Shown: positions 8,937 to 20,149, counted from the stretch's first letter. The stretch is 47,837 nucleotides of DNA from a bacterium (GCA_021790895.1 JAJYFM010000008.1:1-47837), one strand, 5' to 3'. The notes: generated by a model from the letters alone, not told the origin. A program made the numbers and translations.

Positions 8937-10338
8937 TTTCGTTTGGATATCGGTTCCGGCGCTGATCGCCGGAGCGCTCTTCGCCGGCCCCGCCGGCGCA
9001 GCACCGCACCCGCTCGACCTGCGGGAAGCGGTCGCCTACGCACTCGCGCACAACGCGTCGGTCGCCGCTTCGGCAGCGGCGGTAGCGGCGGCGCGCTCGA
9101 CCTTCGCCACGCAGAAAACGCAAAATTTGCCGACCGCCGGTGCTTCTCTCAATAACATCATGTCGAAGAGTTCGAATTACGGCGGCGCGTACGCCGTCAT
9201 CGGTGCACAACAGCAGAGCGTCTTCAGCCAGAACACCGCACAGTTACAGGCACAATACACGTTGACCACCGGCGGGCTCGCCGGCATTCAACTCGCGGCT
9301 TCAAAGGCGAACCTCGAACAAGCGAAGGCGAACCTTCGGAACGCGCAGGCGCAAGTGGCGACTTCGGTAACAACGGCGTATAACAACGTCGTTCAGGATG
9401 ACGAAATCGTCAACGTTGATCGCGGAGACCTTCGATATCAGCGACTGCTGCTCCAAAATGCTCGCGTGAAAGCGCGCGCCGGCGTTGCAGCGGAGGTCGA
9501 CGTCCTCTCCGCACGCGTTGCCGTCGCGCGGAGTGAATCGACGCTCGTCGCCGCTCGGGCGAGCGTTGCAAACGCGCGCGATTCGCTCTGTCAGAGCATC
9601 GGCGCCCCGCTTGGAACGCGTTTCGCGCTGCCGAAGCAACTCGCCATGCCGCCGTTGCCGCACATATCGTTACGCAAAATCGAACGGATCGCCCTAGCAA
9701 ACCGTGCCGACATCGCAAGCGCACGCGATGCCCTTCGCGTGGCCGACCTCAACCGCAAGAGCTGGCTGCCGCAACTCTTCCCGCAAATTCAACTCTCCGC
9801 CGCGGTCGGCAATCAATTTTCTCCGACAAACGCGGTTTTCACGCAACAGCAACTCGATAGCGAATATGCGGCGGGGCTCATCCCAAGCAAAATTCTCGTC
9901 CCGCGCGGCACTCCGGGTTTCTGGCAGATTCAGGCGATTTCGAGCTTCAATCTCCCGATTGTCGATTATGGCGCCCGTCGCCTATCGCGCGTTAACTATG
10001 ACGCTGCGGTCAAGAGTGCCAAACTTTCTCTCGTAAACGCAAAACTCGTTGCCCTCAACGATGTGCGTAGTGCATATCGCGCCGCAAAAGCGGCGATCGC
10101 ACAAGTGGGCTTCGCCAGGCAAGAAGCTCGCCTCGGCATCGAAAGCGCTCACATCAAACAGCTTCAGTATCGCGCCGGCGTCGCCGCGCTCTCCGATGTC
10201 GTGCTGGCTCAGCAAACCTCAATTTCAGCGCAAAACGACCTCATCTCCGCCCGGGTTGCGTACGTCGATGCGCTTGTGCGCTTGCGCACTTCCATGGGTA
10301 TTTTTTCACCGACGAGTGCCGTCGCCGATCTTCACTAA
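8923..10338 (+). CDS. TolC-family outer-membrane efflux protein
   Basis: Signal peptide, long helical repeats (LREAVAYALAHNASVAASAAAV.. and second half SLRKIERIALANRADIASARDALRVADLNRKSWLPQLFPQIQLS). Confidence 0.88.
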   Translation: MRRLLFVWISVPALIAGALFAGPAGAAPHPLDLREAVAYALAHNASVAASAAAVAAARSTFATQKTQNLPTAGASLNNIMSKSSNYGGAYAVIGAQQQSVFSQNTAQLQAQYTLTTGGLAGIQLAASKANLEQAKANLRNAQAQVATSVTTAYNNVVQDDEIVNVDRGDLRYQRLLLQNARVKARAGVAAEVDVLSARVAVARSESTLVAARASVANARDSLCQSIGAPLGTRFALPKQLAMPPLPHISLRKIERIALANRADIASARDALRVADLNRKSWLPQLFPQIQLSAAVGNQFSPTNAVFTQQQLDSEYAAGLIPSKILVPRGTPGFWQIQAISSFNLPIVDYGARRLSRVNYDAAVKSAKLSLVNAKLVALNDVRSAYRAAKAAIAQVGFARQEARLGIESAHIKQLQYRAGVAALSDVVLAQQTSISAQNDLISARVAYVDALVRLRTSMGIFSPTSAVADLH

Positions 10339-10346
10339 GGAGCAAA

Positions 10347-11642
10347 ATGAATAAGAACGCCCGGACCATCGTCATCATCGCGATAGGCGCACTACTAGTC
10401 GTTGGGGTCGTGCTCGCGCTTCGCCCGCATTCGAGCAACTCTATCGCTACGAAAACGTTAAAAATCGAACCGACGACCTTCGTGGTAAAACTTCCGGAAA
10501 ACGGCACCGTCATGCACCCGCACATGGAGACGATCCCCGCCCTCGTCGGCGGCAACCTCGCGAGCATTACGGTCAAGGCGGGAAGCCACGTACAGGCGGG
10601 CGAGCTGCTCGCCACCATCGAGAATCCTTCACTCGACGCCAATGCCGCCGGGGCCCTCGCCGATTACCAAAGCTCGGTTGCAAACGTAAAAACAGCGGCG
10701 ATCCAAGAACGCAACGCTCGCGTACAGTATCAGGCCGGGGTCGACACCGCGCGCAGCAATTTGAACGAAGCTCTCCGCGTTCTCAAGGCCGACGAAACGC
10801 TCTATGCAGACAAAGCGATTCCCCGCAGCCAACTCGATGCGGATCGCGCCAAAGAAGAGCAAGCAAAAGTCACCTACGATCAATCGGTCGAGCAGTTACG
10901 ACTCGGCGCAGTGACCGGCTACGGCACCAGTTCGGTACAAGCGGCGAAAGCCCAAGCCTTAAAAGCGAAGATCCTCAACGATCAGGCGCAGCAACAACTC
11001 GGATTCGAACGCATAACGGCTCCCTTCAACGGTATCATTCAGAGCGTCGCGACGCGCCCCACCGACGCGAACCGCACGATTCTCCCCGGGGATGCCGTCT
11101 CCGCCGGACAAGCGATGTTTACGATTGCCGAGGGCAGCGCATACGTCGTTCAAGCGCAGGTTGACGAACAGGATGTCCACGCCATTGCCTTGGGAATGCC
11201 CGTCAACGTTACCAGCGAAGATTTCCCCAAGATAACCCTTCGCGGGCATATCGAACGCATCTCTCCGATTGCAACACGTTCGACTGACGCCGGGTCGACC
11301 GCGCGCGAGGTGTTGACCACGGTCGCCCTCGACGAAACCAACCCGGTCCTGCGCGACGGAATGACCGCGAACGTCGATATTCTCACGACCAGCATTCCGC
11401 ACGCACTCGTCGTTCCGACCGCAGCGATCGTTCGCGTCAAGAAACAAACGAAGGTCTGGGTTGTCCGGAACGGCAAAGCGCATGAGGTCGCCGTCGTTCT
11501 CGGCAAGAGCAACGACGTGCAGAGCGTCGTGCGCTCGGGTATCGTCGCCGGCGATACCATCATCGCGCATGCACTTCCGACTTTACGAGAAGGTATGGGC
11601 ATCGTGCCGATTCCACAGAGCAGCCCCTCGAGTAGCCCGTGA
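10347..11642 (+). CDS. Efflux periplasmic adaptor subunit (HlyD/MacA-like)
   Basis: VKAGSHVQAGELLATIENPSLDANA..., coiled-coil hairpin, FERITAPFNGIIQSV; RBS AAGGAG. Confidence 0.88.
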   Translation: MNKNARTIVIIAIGALLVVGVVLALRPHSSNSIATKTLKIEPTTFVVKLPENGTVMHPHMETIPALVGGNLASITVKAGSHVQAGELLATIENPSLDANAAGALADYQSSVANVKTAAIQERNARVQYQAGVDTARSNLNEALRVLKADETLYADKAIPRSQLDADRAKEEQAKVTYDQSVEQLRLGAVTGYGTSSVQAAKAQALKAKILNDQAQQQLGFERITAPFNGIIQSVATRPTDANRTILPGDAVSAGQAMFTIAEGSAYVVQAQVDEQDVHAIALGMPVNVTSEDFPKITLRGHIERISPIATRSTDAGSTAREVLTTVALDETNPVLRDGMTANVDILTTSIPHALVVPTAAIVRVKKQTKVWVVRNGKAHEVAVVLGKSNDVQSVVRSGIVAGDTIIAHALPTLREGMGIVPIPQSSPSSSP

Positions 11643-12826
11643 GCGTTCTCGCCGCCTACATCGAAGAAGCCCTCGCCTCACTCTGGCGCAATCGCCTTCG
11701 CTCGGCACTTTCGCTCCTTGGGACGGTTATCGGAATTGCATCGACGATCGCCGTCCTGGGCTTAAGCCAAGCGGGCGCGCGCGGCTTGGAAAAGTCGCTT
11801 GGCAACGCGGACTCGGTCGGGTGGGTGGTCTTCGTCGACCGATCGTCGGATAATCCACTTGCAGCAACGCTCTACTACCGCGATGTCGCTCGTTTCGTCG
11901 CTCGGAGTAACGGCGCGATTTCTTCCGCTTATGCGGGGTATTTCGGTCGCATGTATCCAGTGAATGTCGGCGGGAAAACGCATTACCCGCAGTTCCGTGG
12001 AATCGACAAGGCTTACCAATCGATGGTGCTCCTCGAAGGGCGTAAAATCAACCGCAACGACGTTTTGGAATCGGCAAATGTCGCGATGCTCTCAAAAGAA
12101 GCGCGCAAGACGCTCTTCCCTCACGAGGATCCCGTCGGCAGGAGCATTTCGGTAGGGAATGCGCGCCTGCGTATCGTCGGCGTCATCGATGCCAACGGAA
12201 GCTTATTGAGCAGTGCGGTCGGAGATGCAATCTACGCTCCTTACACCACTATGCATCGCATCGCGCCTGGGCCTATCGACGGAATTATGTTCTATGGCGC
12301 TCCCGGCATTCCATCAAAGCAGGTCAGCGCCGCTGCGATTGCCGCACTACAAAGCATTCATGGACCGCACGCTAAGTACACGGTGCAAGATCAAGCAAAA
12401 TCGCTCGGCATTTTTTCGCACGTCCTCAGCGGTATCGGCATCGGTATCACGTTCATCGGTGGAATTGCGCTTTGCGTGGCAGGCATCGGCATTATGAACA
12501 TCATGCTCGTCTCAGTCAACGAACGCACGCGCGAGATTGGCATTCGCAAGTCGATCGGCGCCAGCGCAGCGGATATTTCGTTGCAATTTTTGATCGAAGC
12601 AACGATTCTTTCGATGATCGGCGGTGTTATCGGCACGATATTCGGCGTAACCGTCGTGCTCGCCCTACAAGGGAGCATCATCCATTTCGCAGGAAGCGCG
12701 CCTGTCCCGTGGGTGATGGTGCTCTCGATCGCGGCATTTTTCACCATCGGCATCGGCATCGGTTTCGGTGCCTATCCGGCGATTCGCGCCGGGCGGCTCG
12801 ATCCGGTCGAAGCATTGCGGAGTTAA
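11639..12826 (+). CDS. ABC transporter permease (MacB/FtsX-like)
   Basis: IEEALASLWRNRLRSALSLLGTVIGIASTIAV, ..[28 protein letters not shown]..; GTGA overlap with adaptor. Confidence 0.9.
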   Translation: MSVLAAYIEEALASLWRNRLRSALSLLGTVIGIASTIAVLGLSQAGARGLEKSLGNADSVGWVVFVDRSSDNPLAATLYYRDVARFVARSNGAISSAYAGYFGRMYPVNVGGKTHYPQFRGIDKAYQSMVLLEGRKINRNDVLESANVAMLSKEARKTLFPHEDPVGRSISVGNARLRIVGVIDANGSLLSSAVGDAIYAPYTTMHRIAPGPIDGIMFYGAPGIPSKQVSAAAIAALQSIHGPHAKYTVQDQAKSLGIFSHVLSGIGIGITFIGGIALCVAGIGIMNIMLVSVNERTREIGIRKSIGASAADISLQFLIEATILSMIGGVIGTIFGVTVVLALQGSIIHFAGSAPVPWVMVLSIAAFFTIGIGIGFGAYPAIRAGRLDPVEALRS

Positions 12827-12827
12827 C

Positions 12828-14028
12828 GTGCTCGATTATATTCGCGAGACGCTCGAACTCATGAAGACGAACCTCACCCGCACCGTGCTGACACTTGTGG
12901 GGCTCGTCGTCGGAGTTGCCGCAATTATCTCCATTCAAGTAGCCGCCGCCGGAATGGCCGCCGCGATCAACGGTGCGTTCCGCGGCATCAACATGAACAC
13001 GTTCTTCATTTTTCCAAAGTCGACTCAAGGCAGTACGCAGCGGGCCAATCTCGGGCTCTCCGATCTCGCGCTGCTCGATCGGAACGTGCCAGGTATCGAG
13101 ACGGCCATCCCATTCGGGCAAACGCGCACGATGGTCAACGCCGGGCATCAACACGTTACGCTAAAGTTCGGCGGCGAATCGTATCGTCGTTTCAGCACCG
13201 CACCGGTCGTCGCGGGGCATGCGATCGCTCGCGCCGATGTCGAGGATGCGTCGCCGGTCTGCGTGCTTTCCGACAAAGCCTATCATCGACTTTTCCCCCA
13301 CGCAGCCGACCCGGACGCGGTCCTCGGCCAGTCGGTCTACATCGGTCCTAAACGCTACGTTGTTATCGGGGTACTCGGGCCGGCGACGCTCTCGACTGCA
13401 TCGCTAGGAATCGACATCAATAACGACGTCGCAATCCCCTACACGACCTTCTATAACGACTACCAGCGCGGGCGACCGCTTTTCGGTATTCAAGTCCTCG
13501 GCAACCGCAAAGCGAGCTTGGCAACGCTGGAAGCAAACGCAAAACGCGTGCTCTCCGATGCTCACGGAGGCTCGATCTACCAAACCTTCGATTTCGCGTT
13601 CTTCACCAAAAAAATCGACGGCTTCTTCGGTGTCGTCGGAACGATCGTCAGTGCGGTCGGCGCCATCTCGCTTCTGGTCGCCGGCATCGGCATCATGAAT
13701 ATCCTTTTCGTATCGGTCAGCGAGCGTACGCGGGAGATCGGGATTCGGCGCGCCATCGGCGCTTCGCGAGCGACGATTTTAATTCAATTTTTCGTGGAAG
13801 CATTCGTGCTCGCGTTTAGCGGTTCGCTCGTCGGTATGTTGGCGGGGCTTGGGATAGGGGACCTCGCCCAACAAATTTTCATCGTCCGCATCTCGGGAAC
13901 GGTCGCTGCGTTACCGTGGATGCAATCCATTTTGCTCGCGACGATCTTTGCAACGATCGTCACGCTCGTCTTCGGTACTCTTCCCGCGCTTCGCGCGGCT
14001 TCTGTCGACCCCATCGAGGCATTACGTT

Positions 14029-14036
<8 letters not shown>
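12828..14036 (+). CDS. Second ABC transporter permease (MacB/FtsX-like)
   Basis: GTG start 12828 ([34 protein letters not shown]); [32 protein letters not shown]. The ORF-track start at 12768 would overlap the upstream gene. Confidence 0.88.
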
Positions 14037-14772
<736 letters not shown>

Positions 14773-14806
14773 CGAGCCTTCTCCACAGCATGGAGTATAT
14801 GCAACT

Positions 14807-16003
14807 GTGAAACAACGCGTTCTTCCCACCCTCATCATCGCTCTCGTCGGGGCGAGCGTCGGCAGCTTCCTCATGATGCTCTACGCGAGCACGCATTTTG
14901 CCGGCGTCGCCGGGCCGAACCATTCGCTGCCCGCGGTTTCAGCGGCGCCTCTGCAAGGGATTAGCGACCAAGATCGCATCGTCTCGGCAGTGAAGCGCAC
15001 CAAACCCTCGGTTGTCGCGATTCAGCTCGACGTCAACGGACAGCGGGTCGTGCCGTTCTTCCAGGGCTTCTTCGGCCAGGGCGGCCCCGGCGTCGAAGAG
15101 CCGTACAAAGGGAAAGCCTCGGGTTCGGGATTCGTGTACGACAACAAGGGCGACATCGTGACCAACGCGCACGTCGTTACGCCTCCGCAGGGCGGGAACA
15201 TCACCAAGTTGACGGTGGTTTTCGCCAACGGCGACCACGTGCCGGCGCACGTCGTCGCGGAGAACATCGGCGCCGACCTCGCGATCATCCGCGTCAACGG
15301 TTACAAGAAGCTTCCGCCGCCGTTGCAGTTCGCGAACTTCGACCGCGTCGAGCAGGGACAGTGGGCGATCGCCATCGGCGAGCCGCTCGAGTTGCAGCAA
15401 ACCGTGACGCTCGGCATCGTTTCGGCCTTCAATCGCAACGAGCCGATTCAGAACGATAGCGGGCAGACGATCGACTTCAAAGGGCTTCTCCAGACCTCTG
15501 CACCGATCAATCCCGGTAACTCCGGCGGCCCGCTGATCGACGACCACGGCAAAGTGATCGGCATCAACCAGTCGACCGTGAAATCCGCGTACGCCCAGGG
15601 CATCGGCTTCGCCATTCCGGCGAATACCGTGCAGCGCGTCGTCGCCGAGATGCTCGCGCACCCCGGCATCACGCAGGGGACGAACGAAGGCTACATGGGG
15701 ATTCAGATGGCCGATCTCACGCCGGGTCTGCGCAACCAGATCGGCTACGCGAACGGACCCAACGGCATCGCCATCATCGCCGTGGTTCCGGGTTCGCCCG
15801 CCGATAAAGCGGGGCTCGAGCCCGGGAACGTGATCCTTCAGGTCGACGGAAAGAGCTTCACCAAGACCCAGGATCTCGTGAAGTATATCGCCGCGAAGAA
15901 GCCCGGAACGGTTGTCCGGATCGATCTCTGGGCACAGGGGCTCAAAAAATTCGCGGCCGTCACGCTGACGGAGCGTCCAGCCACCGCCGGAACGGTGCCG
16001 TAG
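14807..16003 (+). CDS. HtrA/DegP-like trypsin-type serine protease with PDZ domain
   Basis: TNAHVV, ADLAIIRV, INPGNSGGPLID, PDZ GYMGIQM..VVPGSPADKAGLEPGNVILQVDG; N-terminal membrane anchor; GTG start. Confidence 0.92.
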   Translation: MKQRVLPTLIIALVGASVGSFLMMLYASTHFAGVAGPNHSLPAVSAAPLQGISDQDRIVSAVKRTKPSVVAIQLDVNGQRVVPFFQGFFGQGGPGVEEPYKGKASGSGFVYDNKGDIVTNAHVVTPPQGGNITKLTVVFANGDHVPAHVVAENIGADLAIIRVNGYKKLPPPLQFANFDRVEQGQWAIAIGEPLELQQTVTLGIVSAFNRNEPIQNDSGQTIDFKGLLQTSAPINPGNSGGPLIDDHGKVIGINQSTVKSAYAQGIGFAIPANTVQRVVAEMLAHPGITQGTNEGYMGIQMADLTPGLRNQIGYANGPNGIAIIAVVPGSPADKAGLEPGNVILQVDGKSFTKTQDLVKYIAAKKPGTVVRIDLWAQGLKKFAAVTLTERPATAGTVP

Positions 16004-16051
16004 CGCACCGCGCTCCGACGGGAGCGCAACCGAAAGGACGACCCTGCTGTT

Positions 16052-16082
16052 ACAAGGAGCGGAACAAATTGCCGCTCCTTGT
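16052..16082. promoter_or_regulatory. CIRCE-like inverted repeat upstream of dnaK
   Basis: ACAAGGAGCGG-N9(AACAAATTG)-CCGCTCCTTGT, 11-bp perfect arms with 9-nt spacer; arm sequence differs from canonical CIRCE. Confidence 0.5.
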
Positions 16083-16170
16083 TGTAGTATGGGGTAGGCA
16101 ACCAAGCCCGAATTCGTTCGTAAGCGGCAAGGCGTCGTCGAACGATCGGAGCGTCGCCGAATCGTCGCGA

Positions 16171-16197
16171 CGCGCACACCAACCTCGAATGTGCGCG
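16171..16197 (+). promoter_or_regulatory. Hairpin in the dnaK upstream region
   Basis: CGCGCACA-CCAACCTCGAA-TGTGCGCG; loop contains ACCTCG, complementary to CGAGGT (16269-16274) at the dnaK ribosome-binding region. Confidence 0.4.
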
Positions 16198-16282
16198 CGC
16201 CTCGGCTCGACCGCTCGATCGCTCGATCAAGCTGGTCCAGGGCGCGCTCGGGGTTCACATCACATCAACGAGGTAAAACTTC

Positions 16283-18136
16283 ATGGCTAAAGTGGTCGGA
16301 ATCGACCTCGGCACGACCAACTCGGTCGTCGCCGTAATGGAGGGCAATTCGCCCACCGTTATCGCAAACTCGGAAGGCTCGCGTACGACTCCGTCGGTCG
16401 TGGCTTTCTCGAAAACCGGCGAGCGTCTCGTCGGACAACTCGCAAAGCGTCAAGCAGTCACCAACCCGGAGCGCACGATCTCTTCGATCAAGCGCCACAT
16501 GGGTGAGGGCGACTATCGCGTCAAGATCGATGGCAAGGATTACACCCCGCAAGAGATCTCGGCGATGGTTCTGCAAAAACTCGTCAACGACGCGAGCAAC
16601 TATCTCGGCGAACGCGTCACCCAGGCGGTCATTACCGTTCCCGCCTATTTTAACGACGCGCAACGTCAAGCAACCAAAGATGCCGGCAAGATCGCCGGAC
16701 TCGAAGTGTTGCGCATTATCAACGAACCGACCGCAGCGGCACTCGCGTATGGACTCGATAAGAAGGGCAACGAAACGATCCTCGTGTGGGATCTCGGCGG
16801 CGGCACCTTCGACGTCTCTATTCTCGAAGTCGGCGACGGCGTCTTCGAGGTGAAATCGACGAACGGCGACACGCGGCTCGGCGGCGACGACTACGACCAC
16901 CGTGTCGTTGAGTGGATCGTCGGCGAATTCCGCAAAGATCAGGGCATCGATCTCTCCAAGGATAAACAGGCGATGCAACGCCTCACCGAGGCCGCGGAGA
17001 AAGCGAAGATCGAACTTTCGGCGGTCGTGCAAACGACGATCAACTTACCCTTCATCACCGCCGATGCCGAAGGCCCCAAACATCTCGAATACACGCTGAC
17101 GCGTGCGAAGTTCGAAGAGATCACCAGCGATCTCACTGACCGCTGCATCAACCCCTTCAAGAGCGCGCTTGCCGATGCGAAGATCGACATCTCGCAGATC
17201 GATGAAGTGGTGATGGTCGGCGGATCGACCCGCATGCCCGTCATTCTCGAACTCGTCCGTAAGCTCACCGGCAAGGATCCGAACCTCACCGTCAACCCCG
17301 ACGAAGTCGTCGCGGTCGGTGCGGCCATTCAGGCCGGCGTTCTCTCCGGCGAAGTGCGCGATGTCGTTCTACTCGACGTCACCCCGCTCTCGCTGGGCTT
17401 GGAGACGATGGGCGGAGTGATGACGACGCTGATCGAGCGCAACACGACGATCCCGACGAAGAAATCGCAGGTCTTCACCACCGCAGAGGACGGCCAAACC
17501 AGTGTGGACATCCACATTCTGCAAGGCGAACGCCCGATGGCCGGTGATAATAAGACGCTGGGACGATTCCGGCTCGAAGGACTTCCGCCGGCACCGCGCG
17601 GCGTACCGCAGATCGAAGTGACCTTCAATATCGATGCCAATGGCATTGTGAATGTCGGCGCAAAAGATCTCGGGACCGGGAAGGAACAGCAAATCACGAT
17701 CACCGCATCGACAAACCTCAACAAAGAAGAAGTCGAACGGATGGTCAAAGATGCCGAGCTTCAAGGTGCCGCCGACAAAGCGAAGCGCGAAGAGGCAGAG
17801 GTGCGCAACACCGCCTCGAGCCTGATTTACTCGACGGAGAAATCGCTCAAGGAAGTCGGCGAGAAACTCGATGCAACCGCACGCGGCGAAGTCGAGAGTG
17901 CTCTCTCCGATTTGAAAAAACTCAGCGAAAACGGCACCGCCGCTGAAATCAAGGCGGCGATCGAAAAGCTGCAGACCGCAAGCTATAAGATGGCTGAACT
18001 GCTCTACAAGAGCACCGGATCGTCGCCCGACGGCGAAGCCGCCGGTGCTGAATCCGCGAACGGGCAAGCTTCGAACGGCGCGACCAATGCCGCTCCCGAC
18101 GATGCCATCGACGCCGAGTTCAAGGAAGCGAAGTAG
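16283..18136 (+). CDS. dnaK: Chaperone DnaK (Hsp70)
   Basis: [44 protein letters not shown]. Confidence 0.98.
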   Translation: MAKVVGIDLGTTNSVVAVMEGNSPTVIANSEGSRTTPSVVAFSKTGERLVGQLAKRQAVTNPERTISSIKRHMGEGDYRVKIDGKDYTPQEISAMVLQKLVNDASNYLGERVTQAVITVPAYFNDAQRQATKDAGKIAGLEVLRIINEPTAAALAYGLDKKGNETILVWDLGGGTFDVSILEVGDGVFEVKSTNGDTRLGGDDYDHRVVEWIVGEFRKDQGIDLSKDKQAMQRLTEAAEKAKIELSAVVQTTINLPFITADAEGPKHLEYTLTRAKFEEITSDLTDRCINPFKSALADAKIDISQIDEVVMVGGSTRMPVILELVRKLTGKDPNLTVNPDEVVAVGAAIQAGVLSGEVRDVVLLDVTPLSLGLETMGGVMTTLIERNTTIPTKKSQVFTTAEDGQTSVDIHILQGERPMAGDNKTLGRFRLEGLPPAPRGVPQIEVTFNIDANGIVNVGAKDLGTGKEQQITITASTNLNKEEVERMVKDAELQGAADKAKREEAEVRNTASSLIYSTEKSLKEVGEKLDATARGEVESALSDLKKLSENGTAAEIKAAIEKLQTASYKMAELLYKSTGSSPDGEAAGAESANGQASNGATNAAPDDAIDAEFKEAK

Positions 18137-18157
18137 CCTCCGGTTCATGCGAGCGGA

Positions 18158-18191
18158 GTGAGGGCGAGCCGTACGCGGCTATTGCCCTCAC
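18158..18191 (+). promoter_or_regulatory. Two-tier hairpin in dnaK-grpE intergenic region
   Basis: GTGAGGGC..AGCCG-TACG-CGGCT..GCCCTCAC; 8-bp outer and 5-bp inner stem. Confidence 0.5.
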
Positions 18192-18248
18192 CTCCCGCCG
18201 CCTCTTCATGCGCTCAAAATAAGAAAAGAAGTAGAGATAGACGCACCT

Positions 18249-18755
18249 ATGGATAACGATCTGCTCAACGACCCTGTCGGCGTAAACGAAGACAGCGTGC
18301 AGCCGGAGAATGAACTCTCCAAAGCAAACGCGCGCGCCGACGATAACTATAATAAATTTTTACTCGCGATGGCCGACTTCGAAAATTACAAGCGACGCGT
18401 ACAACGCGATATCGAACAACGTATCGTCGAGCATCGACGCCGCCTCTTCGGCCGTCTGCTTCCGGTTCTCGATAATCTCGAACGCGCGCTCGCCGTACCC
18501 ACCGGAGCCGATGCGCTGCGCAGTGGAGTTGAAAGCACGCTGCGCGGATTCGAAGCGGTCCTCACCTCCGAAGGCATCAGTGCCGTCGATGTGAAGGGAC
18601 AACCGTTCGACCCGCACGTTGCCGAGGCGATCGGAACGGTTGCAGCTACCGATGGTCAAGCCGACGATACCGTCGTCGAAGTCGCGGAGAAAGGGTATCG
18701 CCTCGGCGACGATCTCCTCCGACCGGCGAAAGTACTCGTCGCAAAGCATCAATGA
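18249..18755 (+). CDS. grpE: Nucleotide exchange factor GrpE
   Basis: [51 protein letters not shown]. Confidence 0.95.
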   Translation: MDNDLLNDPVGVNEDSVQPENELSKANARADDNYNKFLLAMADFENYKRRVQRDIEQRIVEHRRRLFGRLLPVLDNLERALAVPTGADALRSGVESTLRGFEAVLTSEGISAVDVKGQPFDPHVAEAIGTVAATDGQADDTVVEVAEKGYRLGDDLLRPAKVLVAKHQ

Positions 18756-19765
18756 ACTACAAGGACTACTACGCCGTTCTCGGCGTGCCAAAAGGCGCTC
18801 CCGAGAAGGACATCAAGTCCGCCTATCGCCGCCTTGCACGTAAATGGCACCCCGATGCGAATCCCGGTAACGCGAAGGCCGCCGAAGAAAAGTTCAAGGA
18901 GATCTCCGAAGCGTACGAGGTGCTCGGCGACAGCGACAAACGCCGTAAATACGATGCGCTCGGAAGCGATTGGCAGCAGGCGGCACGACAGGCGGAGCAA
19001 CAGCGCCGCTATCGGACGCAACAAAACGCATCGCAGTCCGACTTCGGCTTCGGCCCCAACATGGGTGCCGGGGCGGGGACGAGCGGCTTTTCGGATTTTT
19101 TCGATATGTTCTTCTCCGGCGTCGGACGGCGCGGCCCGGCCGCTGCCCCGACCGCAGCACGAGGGCAAGACATGGAAACGAGTATCGAACTCTCCCTGCA
19201 CGATATCTACGAAGGCGGCAAGAAATCGATCTCGTTGCAACTCGAGGATAGCTGTCCGCGCTGCCGCGGCACGGGGACGGAGAGCGGCCACCTTTGTCTC
19301 GCTTGCCATGGAACGGGACGAACGCTGAGCACGAAAAAATTCGAGGTCTCTATTCCGCGCGGAATCGGCGAGGGTCAACGCATCCGTCTTGCGGGGCAGG
19401 GCGGCGTCGGCACCGGTGGCGCGCCGAACGGCGACCTCTTCCTCATCGTGAAAACAAGCGAGGACGCGCGCTATAAACGAAAAGGCGACGATCTCTATGT
19501 CGACCTCCCGGTCGATCTCTTCGACCTCGTCTTAGGGGCCGAGGTTCACGTACCGACGATGGGCGGAAACGTCGCGATGACGATTCCGGAAGGCACGCAG
19601 AACAATCGCTTACTCCGTTTATCGGGCAAGGGAATGCCGCACGTCAAGGGCGGCGGCAGCGGCGACCAATATGTCCGCCTTATCGGGCAATTGCCACAGA
19701 ATCTCACCGACAAGGAACGCAAAATTTTCCGCGACCTTAAAAACCTTCGCAACGGAAAGAAGTAG
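18752..19765 (+). CDS. dnaJ: DnaJ-type co-chaperone with reduced (two-motif) Cys-rich region
   Basis: J domain [32 protein letters not shown]; only CPRCRGTG and CLACHGTG; C-terminal DnaJ_C; ATGA overlap with grpE. Confidence 0.92.
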   Translation: MNYKDYYAVLGVPKGAPEKDIKSAYRRLARKWHPDANPGNAKAAEEKFKEISEAYEVLGDSDKRRKYDALGSDWQQAARQAEQQRRYRTQQNASQSDFGFGPNMGAGAGTSGFSDFFDMFFSGVGRRGPAAAPTAARGQDMETSIELSLHDIYEGGKKSISLQLEDSCPRCRGTGTESGHLCLACHGTGRTLSTKKFEVSIPRGIGEGQRIRLAGQGGVGTGGAPNGDLFLIVKTSEDARYKRKGDDLYVDLPVDLFDLVLGAEVHVPTMGGNVAMTIPEGTQNNRLLRLSGKGMPHVKGGGSGDQYVRLIGQLPQNLTDKERKIFRDLKNLRNGKK

Positions 19766-19774
19766 CGAGTCGCG

Positions 19775-20149
19775 ATGATCGAGCTGAAGGATATTGCCTT
19801 TACGGCCTATCCCGCTGCCGACGTAGCGTCGCTGGCGCGTTTCTACAAGGATTCGCTCGGCATCGAGTTCGCTGAACCGTATATCGAAAATGGAGTCGCG
19901 CTCTATTGCGAAGCGCGTGTCGGGAGCGGTTATTTTTCGTTGATGACCTCGGCATGGATGGGCGTCGCCGCCGGAAGCTGCGCCTCGATTGCATTCGAAG
20001 TCGCCGATATCGAGGCGGCCTTTGCAACGTTGCGCGAGCGCGGCATTGCAACCGAAGAGATTCACGTTACGCCGGTCTGCAAACTTGGTTCGTTTTTCGA
20101 TCCCGAGGGCAATAAGGTTACGCTCCACGAATCGACGCTCGCGCCATGA
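19775..20149 (+). CDS. VOC (glyoxalase/bleomycin resistance-like) family protein
   Basis: IAFTAYPAADVASLARFYKDSLGIEF..FFDPEGNKVTLHES. Confidence 0.8.
   Translation: MIELKDIAFTAYPAADVASLARFYKDSLGIEFAEPYIENGVALYCEARVGSGYFSLMTSAWMGVAAGSCASIAFEVADIEAAFATLRERGIATEEIHVTPVCKLGSFFDPEGNKVTLHESTLAP

Noticed and set aside
14939-16258. 439-aa minus-strand ORF opposite htrA
   Set aside because: Composition mirrors the antisense of HtrA; no family features.
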